DNA from: Himantopus leucocephalus
Lineage: Eukaryota; Chordata; Aves; Charadriiformes; Recurvirostridae
Direction: 5' to 3'
Length of the DNA: 64,000 nt
Assembly: GCA_003993805.1 (NCBI GenBank)
Contig: RSEF01000026.1
Coordinates: 1,467,502 to 1,531,501, forward strand
Under the pieces are notes generated by a model. That model saw only the letters and a list, made by a program, of their open reading frames with translations, searched no databases and was not told the DNA's origin. Shown one piece after another: positions 38,926 through 51,061 of the stretch. Position 1 is the stretch's first letter. Each line of letters opens with the position of its first letter. The translations under genes were made by a program, and so were the position numbers.

Positions 38926-39389
38926 TTTATTAAACACTGACCATTGACCTTTTATGACAATTCTCAGGAATTCACAAAAGCTGTCACACACTATAAAACA
39001 TTAGGGAACAAAAAACTATCTACAGTCAGGGTCTGCAATTTACATTCAATTTCTAAGATATAGGCCATGGAATTCCAAAGTGGGAAAGTTTATTTACTAG
39101 GACTAATACAGAACCCCCTCAATTCAAAATATAGAGAATACGCTAATAAAAATGCCCATCTTCTGCATTCTTTGATACATACAATGTCCAGAAGCAGAAT
39201 TTGATGGTCCGAGTCTTTTATTTCTGGTATTTAACAAGAAACCTATACTCTTCTAAGTACACACATACTGTAAATGTCATTAAGATCTTCTATCTACCAG
39301 AAAAATTAATGTTTGTTTAAACAAGGAATTTCTTCTTTGAAGTCCCTGAAAGGAAGATGAATAAGGTCCAGATCACCAGCTTCAGTATT
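38926..39389 (-). other. LRIF1: Probable LRIF1 3' UTR
   Basis: AT-rich sequence after the stop. Minus-strand AATAAA signals lie at 39217-39222, 39089-39094 and 38926-38931; any of them could set the 3' end. Confidence 0.5.
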
Positions 39390-39857
39390 TCAGCTTTGCT
39401 GCATTTTTCTACGCATCTCTTCAAGTGCTGCTTCTCGTTCTCTTAAGAGCTGTTTAAGTCGTTTTATTTTTTCATCCCGTATTGTTTCATCCAAGTCTGG
39501 GGGAGTCAAAGGGAAAGCATCATCTCTGAAAGAACCTTCAAGAACTGAAGTATCATCTTCACAAGACACTAAAACTGGAATATTTGAGTCTGTAACGTCA
39601 CTATCTTGAGAGTCTGGGTCCTGCTCAGAGTCCCTCCCTAGAGACGACGTAACAAAGTCTTCAGCAATACTTTGCTGCAATAAGACCGGTGGAGGTGAAA
39701 CACTTCTGTTACGTACACTGGAACTTGAGCTGGTATTTTCTGAACTTGGACTTGTGGTTGATTTGACTGAAGTTTTCCTTCTCTTTGCACTGTCTGACAA
39801 TGGCGAAGATTTGATTTTTCTTTTCTTAGTCAAATCCTCTTCCAGATCCACAATTAT
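39390..39857 (-). CDS. LRIF1: LRIF1 exon 4, C-terminus and stop
   Basis: The acceptor CTGTACAG precedes 39857 and the stop TGA is at 39390-39392; 155 codons. It carries the bipartite nuclear signal, a serine run (SSSSS), a canonical-looking PPVLL (676-680), and the C-terminal coiled coil (about 743-775) that in mammals binds SMCHD1. Confidence 0.94.
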   Translation of the reverse strand: MIVDLEEDLTKKRKIKSSPLSDSAKRRKTSVKSTTSPSSENTSSSSSVRNRSVSPPPVLLQQSIAEDFVTSSLGRDSEQDPDSQDSDVTDSNIPVLVSCEDDTSVLEGSFRDDAFPLTPPDLDETIRDEKIKRLKQLLREREAALEEMRRKMQQS

Positions 39858-42800
39858 CTGTACAGTCAAGAAAATATACTCCTGTTAAACTGAGCATCAT
39901 TCTACTTTATAACATCACTAAGCACAAATTACAAGTTATTTGTTGCAAGCTTCTTAGAATTACTATACGGAAGATGTTTCTTTTAGCAATCTGAGCAAAC
40001 ATACTTCCGTGTTCAGTATTTTTCTAGCAAAGATTCCCAGTTAGCAATTCCAGAACATTAAACCCCTTCCTTAGTCAACAGGGCACTTCCGCCTTTCCTG
40101 TGCATACCTATCATCTCCTCTTGCTGCTTAGGTTCTTTAACTGTAGTGTAAGACAAAAACTTTCTATCTAACTTGACGGGAAAATTCAAAATGGAAGAAT
40201 TCTTCAGGCTTACATTTCCAAAAAGATCAAACGTGACCAGTAATGTCCATTACAAGACTGCATTCCTCCCAGCTGCTTTGTTATTTAAATGTTAATGTAC
40301 TTTACTGAGAGCAGCCAATAGAGCTGCTCAAAGCAGGGCTCTGAACGCAGAATTGTTAAAACCTGAGAAAACCTTTGGGTAGAATCATACAAATGAAAAT
40401 TTAGAACGTTGTGGCTGAACAGAACTACTTTGGATGGATAAAATCATTTTAATGCATTAAGATGGAAGTCCTTACATCGAGGGAACCTTTCCAGAAGCAC
40501 CCAAGCAGGTTCCTAGCCAATGACAAAGGACTAAGTTTATAAAGACAACTGTAACTCTAAAGATCAGACAGGTACACAGGTAAATTTCTTTTAATAAAAT
40601 CACACCTGACTAAGTGGATATCTTTCTTTGGAAGTCAGCCACACCTAGTCGTGGGAGTGACTGAAGTGCCTTGAAATAATGGCACTTGACTGAGTTCAAA
40701 CTCAAGGGTAAAGCCTCACAAGAAATCATTCTTCTATTATTCTGCTTATATCCATTCACTACTGGATAAACATAATTGTTTGCAGAAGGCTAAATATAAC
40801 TCAGGATACAGAGGTGTGGTTTCTATTCCAATAAAGACCATCCCTTCGACTCAGCCACCACTAGAGAGTCTAGTCCTTTTCAAAGCAGTTGAAATTTCTT
40901 CAAATTTCCTCCAGTGGAACCCAAAAAGAGACGAATTCTTAGATGGTACTCAAGTCGTACTGAAATCACACAACTCTGTTGTGGTATGCAAACAAGTTCT
41001 AGGAACAATTCTCTCAAGGACCGTAACAATTACTGACTTGCCCTGATGAATCCAGAGGTGGGAGTGTCCAAATATACAAGGAGCTCTGTAGCAACTATAC
41101 ACATGCTGCTTTCTGAATGTGTCATGGTACACGTTTTAGCACTGAAAAATGTCAAGATACCTTTTCCTCTTCAACACCTTCCTGATGCTGATTTGTTATT
41201 TCCACATCTAACGATGATGAACTGCAAGAATCATTTGTCCTTTTCAAGCTGTTACTGGAACAAACGCTTTCTTCTGTTTTCTCATAGGAGGTTCTTAATG
41301 GTATTCTCTTAAGGTACACTCTCTCCTCCTTAGAGAGACCAAATTTTTTCCTTAACTCCAAGTATTGTTTCCAATGTGGTTTCTCTTGCTGTTTGATTTG
41401 AACAACCTTTCCCGGTGAATCCATCTTTTCACACTGGATCTGAAATACAGAAACAGTGGGAGAGCCATCAATCACACTCTCTCTCACTCTCTCTCTCTCC
41501 TTCTCTCTCCATACATATAAACTAAAAATTAGGTACTAGAAAGACAGTGAACATTTGTTTCATCTGTCATTCTGCAAGTGTTACATTTAAGACACATAGG
41601 CCAATTTTGAGAAATTATATACATATTATCATAGGTCTAACGCTCTTGCTAGTTATTTAAAACCCCAAGTACATTGTGGAACATCCAGAAAACGCACAGT
41701 CCAACTAATAAACCACAGAAGAAAAAGAAGCAACAAGGGAATCACCCGCTCTAAAACTTCAAAGTAGCAAAGCAAGATGATGGAAGATCAGACAGTGTCA
41801 CTTTCAGATCACTGAATGCATTTCATATTTGCATTGGGGTTGATAACGGTAACAGAGCGCTATTAGCCATCCCTCCTATCTAACCTCGTTATATCCTGAG
41901 CTCTTTCTGATCTTCAAGTTCAATCTCACATCAGGATTGTCTGGCAAATTTACAGACTAAAAGCTTGCAAATTTACAGACTAAAAGCAGCAAAAAATTTG
42001 ATACGCTATTTTTCAGAGGTTAAAGCAAATGAGAATGCTAAAACTTGGCATCAGACAGCACTGAAGGAAAAAAACAGTCTATTTTAACCATTTTCCAGGC
42101 GAGGAACAATCCAAAAAGATGCCCTACAGCCTGTTGCAATGATTAAATGTCTAAAATCACAAATATGCTTAGCTGACACTTCTGTCAACACAAGCAAGTA
42201 TAAACTAGCTTCAGAATGATTTTTTTATCTGGAGGCAAACTCATTCTGGCCTTCTTAGCAACTGAAAACTTGACCTACAATCCTTCATGGGTAGAGTTTG
42301 TGGGATTTCAGGCCAAGGACTTTTTACGTATTTTCAACCTTATGATCTTGAAAGAATATATAGGCCCAGCATGAAGGGGGAAAGCCATCAAAGATCTCAG
42401 AATTTTCTTCTGCCTGGCATGAAACCGTGAGTCAAAGCAGGTGGATCCCTCCCTATCGTGGCGTGAAAGCGAGGAACCACCACTCCTGCCTTTGGCTGTC
42501 TGAGCTAGCAGAGACTGGAGCTGACTTAGTGCAACACCAGAGTTTGTCTCTGGAGGACAAACCCTGCTCTTCCACCTTGTTTTCCTCTTGCGGAGCTGTA
42601 AAGTTCTCTACCTTACATCACACCTCCAACACAGTCAATGGCTGTGCTGTGAGGATGTGTCACCAACACCACTAGAGAGCAGACAGCTCCCAGAGCTCAA
42701 ATAATGAACAACTTCCCTATAGTTTCAGTTGTTACCGACAATTTATCTTGTAAGGAAATAAAGAGTCATCTTTTCCCTGCCCCTTTCTTTTCTTTATGCA

Positions 42801-45800
42801 TTTTCTCACTTGCATAGTGCAATCTTACTGAAAAATAAAGATCATTTATTGATTAGAACCACACTTCAGACCAGCATTTCCAGTGATACCTGGTTACAAA
42901 AATCCGTGAACTTATTAATAGCCATTTTTTTCAAATAGAACCAGGACCATATAACAATTTAGCAGAGATTGAGATGGGCATGTTTATTGGAGAGAGTTAC
43001 CTTTTGCCAGTCTTCACTGGAAGCACACTCTTGCTTAGACTGAGGTAAAACAGCACTTGCTGCTTTGGGGGAATGAATCTTTTCTTTGCCATTTTGGCAC
43101 ACATTTTCCTGTGTCCCTACTGCTGTAACAGGGGTCACTCCACTTGGAACGCTCTCGGTGACGGGCAAACTCTTTCTCTGGTTTACAGTGGAATTCTGCT
43201 GATTAGCATTTGGTGTCACCAGAGCTGCAGGTGCAGATTTTAAGTCATTCCTTAAGCCAGCTGGTGAAGAATTTTTGGAGTCTGTACATGGTTTTGGATC
43301 TTTCTGAGACAGCACCATTCCTTTACTTTTTGATAATACCAGATTCACTACTTTATTGGTTATTTTATTGACTGCAGCAGAATCAATTAGCTTGGATGTC
43401 TCCTTTTTAAGCGAAGCATCAGAAGAGGAAGACGCTTGTTTGTCAGCTTGGGCTGACAGAACATCAGAGCCTCTTTTGGTCAACAAATAGACTTTCCCAT
43501 TGTACATGACCAGAGCATTATCTTTAATAGGTGTGATTTTTGTTTGGCTTCCACCAGGACCACTAGAACAGAGTGGTAAAATATTTGCAGAGTTAACTTC
43601 CACATTCTTCATGTCTGACAAAGTTTTCAAGATCTTGGAAGCCACATTATTTGACGACTTTACAGGAATAAGGCAGGGTGCTGTCGACTGCGGATTTTCT
43701 TGCACAATCCATTTCATTGGAGTTTGCTGGCACTGCTGACCATCAGATGTTACTGTCTCAGGAGAAGAGCTACTTCCCTTTTGCGTAGCTGTCATTATTA
43801 ATGTTTTTGAAACTTCTGGGGCAGGTTTTGGGCAAATGACTTGAAAACACTTGGGAAGTACTGTTTTCACGGTGTTCACTGGTGACACATAAATAACAGT
43901 TGGCATTTTTGTAGTGTCAGCTCCTCCAGACACATTTGTTGCTGCAGCCGCAAGTATTTTTTGCTGTATTGCAGGTGGTAAATAAGAAGCTGGCACAGAT
44001 TTCACTTCTGCATCAGCTGGTATCTGGAGGTGGTGGCCAGAGGGCAGTACTGGAGGCTTCACAGCAACTGGAAGACTTGTTGTGTTTACCAACATGTACG
44101 CAGTGTTACTCTGGTTAGATGAACTTGTAACAGCAATGTTCTGCAAAGACAGTCTATCAACTGAAACACAATTGCTCTGGATGTTGGCAGCTGACTTTGG
44201 AACTAAGCTTTCTTTTTCAGAAGCTACCCTAACACTTTCCTGTTTGTCTAATGTCCTTGTAAGAATAATCTTTCCAGGAGTAGGAGACTGAAAAACAGGT
44301 ATCTTAACAGATGAAGGTGCAGTAGTATTGGCAAGCTGTGTCTTAAAAGTAAGATGGACTGGAGTAGAAATACTCCCTTTAGAATTATTTGGCATGGCTG
44401 AAGACTGAACTATTGGCACAAAGCTTCCAGAAGATTTAGAAATTGGAAGTAATTTCAGAAGGTTTTTTCCATCTGGTCCCGTCGTCTGAACTACTCGGTA
44501 CACACAGCCTGCAATGCTTAACAAAACAAAGAAAAGAAAAAAGAAAAAGAAAAACGAAAGAGAGCATAAGTGAACACAGCACAGATATTTTAATTAATGT
44601 GCATCAGTGAATTGCATACTCAGCACTGCTATGCCTTAGAAGCAGATTAATTACTGAAAAATGCCAGATCTAATCTTCAGGAACTTCACTGGCAAAAAAC
44701 ATACTGACCTACTTAGTGTATGTTTTGGGTTCGCATTTCAGAATATCACAGACCATCTGAAAATAATGTCCAACTTTTATACCACAGAGTAGCAAGAAAT
44801 GGCATCCTTTTCAGATAAAAGTAAGTTAAAAGACCCAAGAAAACACCTTACATTATCCTCCTCTTCTACTTACAGGGCCTTTCATTCTGAAAGAGAAAAA
44901 CGTTATCTCCTGATTTCACAGAAAAGCCGTATTTTTTGCTTTCCCATCTCTCTGTTACTATTAATAGCCCTACTTAGTGCTACGAAGTATGAATTTCAAG
45001 AAAGTTTTGGGAAAATGCAGGCAGATTAGTCACATGAAAAGATGGAAGCAGAAATTACTTCAGACACATACATACATAAAAAAAAATTAAGATGCAGAAT
45101 ACATTTAGTTTGTGGAACAGGATGACCACCTCTCATGCCTACATCTCACCTCTCCGCTCATTCTTTAGGCAGATACAGACTACAAAGGTGGTCATCCTCA
45201 AAGAGATGGGGGAAAAAAAAAACCAACCTCAAATTCGGTCAAGGTACATAGATTTATGCGAACAGAAGTCTAAGTCTAGGAAAGAAAAGGTTTCAAGAAT
45301 GAGGAGGAATACATGGAAACAGCACCAGTGAAATCTAAAGAGTAAATACAGATTTTTTTTTTTCAGATGAAGATAGGAACTCAAACCAGCAAAGAAACAG
45401 ATAGAACCACGTCAAATAACAAGTTAGTTGTGACTGCTTCAAATGCCAGGATTTTTCAAGTCCATTGCAAGACAGAGAATCTTTCCCACTTCAAGTGAGG
45501 TTGCCCACGTGCAGGCATCTTCCCCAAAGAACTCTTCGACTCTCAGAAGAACAATCTAATGCCCAAAGCACTGCAGAGCAACACGGCACGCTGAGATAGG
45601 TAAGAACAAAACAGAGTTTCCCTCACTAGTAAAGAAGAGACCAAATTAACTGGAAGTAGGTTTCATGGTCTTCACATCACATCCTGAATGATTAAAAGGC
45701 AAGGCTGCCACCTCCACTTCCAGTCACTGAGAGCATTCTAGCTCCGTCCCATTGGCTTTCTACATCAATACATGCATTGAGAACATGGACACGGGAGTAT

Positions 45801-48800
45801 TTCCCAGTCCAGATGACATCAGTATTGTGTTCTGTTTACTGCCAAGCAGTTTTGAAACACTGGCATTTTTTCTGGCAGGGAAGTGTCACAGTTTGGGCTT
45901 CCAACTCAGCTTGGAAGAGAGTGACTAGGAGATATCATTCATGAGTTCCACCGTTGTATCTGTTCAAGAAGTCAGTCAAGACATTGCCTTTTCCCATCAA
46001 GTGACAAGTCACAAGGATGCTCTTCACTCCCAGAGTTGGACAATTCCTGCTACAGTCTGAGGGGTCACGTTCCCCTTGGTGGTCAACATAAATAACCATG
46101 TTGTCTGTCTAAAACATAAAGGGTTTTCCTCACCTTAGAATTAACTCCCACATCCAATATTTTGGTACAATGCCTCATTTCTAGGCATACTGTATGAAAA
46201 AGCAGACATTTACGTGACTTACCAGTGTGGTGGGCAGGAAATTCTGCAATACTTTTGTTTTCAAAATAATGTACTGCAAATGAAAACATAAGCAATATAC
46301 CGCATGGTTCCTAGTGGAAGCTGCCATCAGATTTTAGTAGTAAAATGGAGTTGGATGTTTCGGAATCAGAAATGACAGCTGAGAAGGACTATCACTGAAG
46401 GGTAATCATCTTACAGAAATATTTTTGCTTAAACAAAGAGCAATTAGAAATATTTGTATGTTTGAACTTAATTAAAGCAGAAAAGACTCACTTTCGGAGC
46501 CAGTTTAAACCTCCCAGTGCTGCTGATAATGCAGAATTAGGAAGATCAGCCCTGCACTCCCAGACAGCACCTGTCTCTGTTGTATGCTTTCAGTCTCTCA
46601 ACGCTTCTTTAATAATCCCATGATCTTTTCTTCTCTTCTATACACAAGAATTAATATTCTGAAGGCAAATTCAGAAGGAAATTTTGAACGAGTTCCACAG
46701 CCATGGAACTGCTGGACCACTACAGCTTTTACAGAGCAAAGGGGCACTTACCTCCACTCAAACTAACTACCACTGCAAATAGGCATCAAAGGGCAGAAGA
46801 AACCTCCAAAGAGGCACGCTCCTCCACCTGTCAAAGCAAGGGAATACCGCTAACTTTTAGGCAAGAAGAGAGGAAGCAGATCAGAGAGAGAGAGAGGAAG
46901 CAAGAAAAACCAAGAGAGAAAGAGAAAGATGAGAGAGAAGATGCATTTGCATGAACATTTTCTTCAGCAGCAATGCCGGTTTCCAGCGCTCACCTCCACT
47001 CTTCTCATTTCTACCTCGAGTCGCTGTTCACCTCCCTTTCAATGGGCTTAAAAAAACTGGTTTCGACACTGTGCTACAAACAGGATCTTTTAAATAAGCT
47101 GAGGAAGAAAACACCTTTTAAAAAATCCAGTTTGCCTGAGCTCCAGATCGTTCTGCTTTTCATGATTACAGAAGCCAACAGCAGCATTTTATCTTCACGC
47201 CCTACGCAAAAAGAGCAAGAAACCCCAAAATTACAGTTTTCTGGAAAATAACATTATTTTACTTGAAACAAGTAGCAGGTACTTACAAGAGTGCAGAATT
47301 ACAAAAAGCTAAAAGATAGGCAAGAAAGAAGGAAAGGAAATGTTCAGATGAGATTGAGAAGTTGTATTAATACATATTTACTCAAACATCTATGACAGAC
47401 GGAGGAAAGATGTCATTGTCAAAGTTTATAGATGCTTTTGCTCTTTCAGATATAAGTTAAAAATGCTTCACCGTATATAACTCACATCACTAAAGCCTTT
47501 TCCAGGTGAGAGAAATAACCAGGACTGATGATTTGTGTTATCAAAGTAAAATAAAGCATTTTCAGCTTTTTTTTACGTTACTGAGTGACGAAGAGGAGAG
47601 ACAGAAACAATTTTAATTCACTCTGCAGGCCATTGCTTCTTTGAAAAGTATGTTTTAAGAATTCCTTAAGCAGAGTGAAAAAAATCTTTCCATCAGTATC
47701 CCCCTCTTAAGACGGTCAGAATAATTTAGTTTAAGGACACGTTTATTTCTTTTCCTAAAAAAAATAATAATAGGAATTCTGTAAGTCACACCAAGTTGTA
47801 CTTGGGGATTCTTCCCATAATTACTGAAGTAGAGTCTTCTTTCTCCTCTTCATCGTCCCTCACTTCCCTACCCCACAAATATAAACCTCCTCAAATCTCA
47901 TATATTAACACTTGGAAATACTTATTCTGTTATGACACTTTAGCATGGCCCAAGGCCTGAATATAAGGCAGATCCCTGAACAGAACTTGAGGACAATAAG
48001 CTTGTGGAAGAAAAAAAAAAGTGATAGAAATCCTATCTAATGTCACCACAGAAACTCCCAAATTCAGGTAGTCAGCTTTCTTAAAAAAAAAAAATATTAA
48101 AATTCTGTGACATTCATAGAGGGAACGGTCAACTAGATGACACTTTTCTTCAAAAAAAGGTTGTTATTTCTTTGGGTAAGTAGTCTGCATTGCAATATTG
48201 AAAGCTTCCTACTCAACAGTAGAAATGGCATTAAGCAAGCTATGAAAGCAGAGACAACAGAAAGAAATAGGAAGATTTATTTATTTATCTCTATCAAGCT
48301 AGAAAACTAAAAATAATACTGAATAGCCTACGTTTCCCTCAGTTGAAGCAAAATTCCTTTTTTCTTCACTTACATGAACAGACACACCAATTTTACTGTC
48401 TAAAGTTCTCACCCCATATTGTACTAAGCAGCAGGCTCAAGTAACAAAATACTGAGTATTTAAAAAATTCATCTTCTGTCCCTCATTTTTGCATTAAGAA
48501 AAATATCCACAGAATACTTTCAGTAAATAAAACCATTTGCCAAATCCATTGCAACCACCAGGGCATCCCAGCACATTACTGCAACAGAAATCATGATCAT
48601 GCCATCTAAAAAATTGTCAGCAGAGATAAAAAAAAAAAAAAGACAGAAAGACTTGCTCAAACTTCAATTATACTTCAAAGTTGTCAGAAGAAACATTCCC
48701 TTTCAGCAGAAGCAAGCCTCATTTTAGTCTGCCTTTACTCCCAGCTATTACTTTAGACACAACTTTGATCTTCTAGGAATATGAATAAATCAAACAGGGA

Positions 48801-50301
48801 CTACAAGCCACTACAAACTTCAGAGAACCGACTTCATTTATTTTAATGGGCTTAGCTGAATCCAGGAAACGGCAAAGTAACATTTATTATAAGTTAGAAG
48901 CATACACCTAGGCACAAAGCAAAATTAATTGATTGTAGTCTATGTTTATTTTATATAGCTGTATCCCATCCATTTATTAGCTGAATATTTTAACAAAATA
49001 TTCTTTTTTATTATTACCCAAAGGAAATCTGGAAATTTATGTTGCGTTTGCATAGGAAGCTAGGAATCCTGTCCAGAATTTAGGTCCAAGCCATTCCTAA
49101 TGGTTTGGGGTTTTATCGTAATCCAGAAGCTTCCAACAATGGCAGAAAAAACAATTTCTGTTTGACAATTTTGTATGGAAATACTTTCACCCATTGTGGA
49201 ATATTCCGTGGAGTACAGATAATTATTCTAGGATGCGCTAACCGCTGGGAAACGGTCCCCGTGCTCTATTAAAAACCACAGCTCTATTGATCAATGACTA
49301 GGTCCTCCTCCAGCTGCAAAACCTTTGGCATAATTGCAGAGAACATCAACAGCGCCAAAGCTACGGCCCACAGCCACAGCAACCCCCCGACTCTAACGAG
49401 CTAACGCACAACTCTGCACAGACTAGATGCAGCAATTAAAGAACTCCCAAGAGACGAGCAAAATGCATCAGGAGCCAAACCACTACTCCAGCAGTCAGCC
49501 CCGGCTGAGCTCTGGCCGGTTTAACACAGGAATGTAAACACGGAGTCTTAGGCAGCCTAGGAAATTTCCTTGGCATGATTAGAGTTGGTATCACCCGGCT
49601 AACATCGGCTCTACGGTTGTACATTCACATCGCAGCTGAATTAACAGATTGGCATAGAGCCGTTCTACCACTGTAAAAGGTTGAATCCCCGTATCCCACA
49701 TCCTTCTCCCTTTTCCCCGTTTCCTGGCTGCCTCCGGCATGAGCCGAACCGCACCGCAACTCCACCGGCTTCGCGCAAACACCAACTCCGGAGAGCGAAG
49801 GAGCGAGCGACGTCGAGCCGGGCGAGCGCACCGCGTGCCGGGGCGGAGGCGTGGAGAGCCCGGAGGGACGGAGGGACACCGGCGCGGTGACACATCCTCC
49901 GCCCACTTCCCCCGGGAAGCGGGACGCTCCCCCAACCAACGCCCCAACACCGGCGACACCCCGCCCCGGGAAGAGGCGGGGATGGCGGAGCCGGGGCCCC
50001 TCCCGCGCCGCCACCTCGCACCCCGCTGGGCCCCGCCGAGGGCGGGAGGGACCGTACCTGGCGGGTCTCTCCCTGCTCGGCCGTACCGGGGAGCTCCCGA
50101 GCTCTCCGGGAGAACAGCGGTACCGGGACGGCGGCGGAGGGCGCCGCTCGCCTACCTCAGCCCGACGCCGGGAGGGGGCGAGCGCCGGGCCGGCCCTCGC
50201 CGCACCGCACCGCGCCGCCCGGGGCCCGGTACTCACAACTGCGTGGCGCTGCCCGGCCGCTCCTCTCGGCTCCGCGGGGCCCCCAGCGGGCGGCTGGACA
50301 T
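39390..50301 (-). CDS. LRIF1: Ligand-dependent nuclear receptor-interacting factor 1 (spliced CDS, 4 exons)
   Basis: LRIF1 (HBiX1) is a nuclear protein that links HP1 and SMCHD1 on heterochromatin, including the mammalian inactive X, and was first found as a nuclear-receptor partner. Exons on the minus strand are 50301-50237, 44516-43001, 41439-41161 and 39857-39390. The phases join exactly into 775 residues, close to the human length as I recall it. Matching blocks are [20 protein letters not shown] (residues 26-45), [42 protein letters not shown] and [15 protein letters not shown] in exon 2; [15 protein letters not shown] (560-574) in exon 3; and the C-terminal [20 protein letters not shown] with its charged coiled coil. 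A bipartite nuclear signal (KKRK...KRRK, about 631-648) is visible. The blocks between are low-complexity and weakly conserved. Confidence 0.95.
39858..43000 (-). other. LRIF1: LRIF1 introns 3 and 2
   Basis: Introns 39858-41160 and 41440-43000. A CT-rich simple repeat at 41476-41510 lies just upstream of the exon 3 acceptor, and a 21-base direct duplication lies at 41944-41987. No gene was recognised. Confidence 0.6.
41161..41439 (-). CDS. LRIF1: LRIF1 exon 3 (residues 528-620)
   Basis: 279 bases in phase 0 at both ends, between TATTTCAG and GTATCT. The [20 protein letters not shown] stretch with the following LKRIP aligns with the human FGL...RVCLTRIP block. The RVYL core (567-570) sits where I recall the PxVxL-type HP1 chromoshadow-binding motif in human, with E instead of P at the first position. 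That placement is from memory. Confidence 0.92.
43001..44516 (-). CDS. LRIF1: LRIF1 exon 2, main body (residues 22-527)
   Basis: One 1516-base exon with acceptor TTTGTTAAG after a long pyrimidine tract and donor GTAACT. An AG eight bases further in (GCAG at 44509-44510) would break the frame with exon 1. This large exon is typical of the gene. It holds the conserved GCVYRVVQ opening and several conserved islands in a Ser/Thr/Val-rich, probably disordered background. Confidence 0.94.
44517..50236 (-). other. LRIF1: LRIF1 intron 1
   Basis: A 5.7 kb AT-rich intron between the CpG-island exon and the big exon. GA-rich low complexity lies at 46876-46940. No transposon, RNA gene or further exon was recognised. 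Confidence 0.6.
50237..50301 (-). CDS. LRIF1: LRIF1 exon 1, residues 1-21 plus two bases
   Basis: The ATG at 50299-50301 has G at -3. The exon encodes [11 protein letters not shown] through SATQ and ends two bases into codon 22 before the donor GTGAGTACC (50231-50236). Only the exon 2 acceptor at 44516 keeps this frame (TT + C = F22). The N-terminus differs from the human one I recall, so the start rests on the splice fit. The frame stays open upstream to an ATG at 50433, so an extended start is possible but less likely. Confidence 0.75.
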
Positions 50302-50305
50302 GGCG

Positions 50306-50329
50306 CGGCGGCGGCGGCGGCGGCGGCGG
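50306..50329. repeat. LRIF1: (CGG)8 triplet repeat in LRIF1 5' UTR
   Basis: Eight perfect CGG units on the plus strand (CCG in the transcript), ending only five bases before the LRIF1 ATG. It is likely length-variable and hard to sequence. Confidence 0.85.
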
Positions 50330-51061
50330 GGGGAGGGCCCGGGCCGGGCTGCCCCGCACCGACGGCGGACAACGGCCGCGGCGGGCGGAGCGAAGCGGGG
50401 TGGGGTCGGGCGGGGGAGCGGGGTGCGCGTCACTTCCCCTCGCCCCGCCCCTATCCGGCCCGCCGCGCTGCGCCGGCCAATCGGCCGCCACTTCCGCCCC
50501 GCCTGCTTCCGGGAGAGGGAGGAAGTTGGAGCTCGGCGCCGCCGGGCGGCCGCAAATGGCGCGGCGAGTGGCGGCGGCGCTTCCGGCGGGCGCCGGAAGT
50601 AGTTGGCGGCGGTGAGGGAGTACTTCCTGTTTGGCCGGTTTTGAGGCTGGAAATGGCCGGTTTTATCACCAGCGATAGCCCCGATGGAGGGAGGGAGCAG
50701 CCCCGGGCCCGGCCTCCTTCCAGCGTCACCCTGGGGATGGACGGGGATGAGCGGCCAGGCCAGGCCAGGGGCAGCCCCAGCGCCAGGGCCCAGCCCAGGC
50801 AGGAGGCGAGGCTCTGCCAGGCCCTCCCCACAAGGGGCTCCATACTTGTCCCCACAGGGGCCCCAGCCACCACACCCTTCCTCACATGTTTGGCCAAGGC
50901 GCTGGATGTCATCTCATGGGACCCGTCCTCAATCCATGTCACCTTCCTTGGAAACGTGCACTGCAGATGCGCACTGTTCACGCTGGTGTCACCCCCAGCA
51001 TGAGTCTTCTAAGCAAAACCAGTGAGTGTGACCATATTCTGCTGCCAAGTCACATGAAGTC

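Larger units (their letters stand above)
49650..50620. promoter_or_regulatory. LRIF1: CpG-island promoter of LRIF1
   Basis: Very GC- and CpG-rich sequence surrounds LRIF1 exon 1. Upstream of the ATG (higher coordinates) lie an inverted CCAAT box at 50477-50481 (CCAATC on the plus strand), several ETS motifs (TTCCGG, GGAAGT) between 50488 and 50600, and an ETS inverted repeat at 50580-50599. Long open frames on both strands here arise from base composition. Confidence 0.8.

Noticed and set aside
44509..44510. Alternative AG acceptor for LRIF1 exon 2
   Set aside because: It would put exon 2 out of frame with exon 1; the AG eight bases upstream keeps the frame and follows the pyrimidine tract.
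49625..50602. Two overlapping long open frames of about 288 codons, one on each strand, in the LRIF1 island
   Set aside because: They are Pro/Arg/Gly/Ala-rich and reflect the scarcity of stop codons in very GC-rich DNA. Only the short LRIF1 exon 1 within them fits a gene.
50641..51003. Plus-strand 120-codon frame just outside the LRIF1 island
   Set aside because: It could be a divergent transcript product, but there is no recognisable domain or splice partner and its composition is promoter-like.
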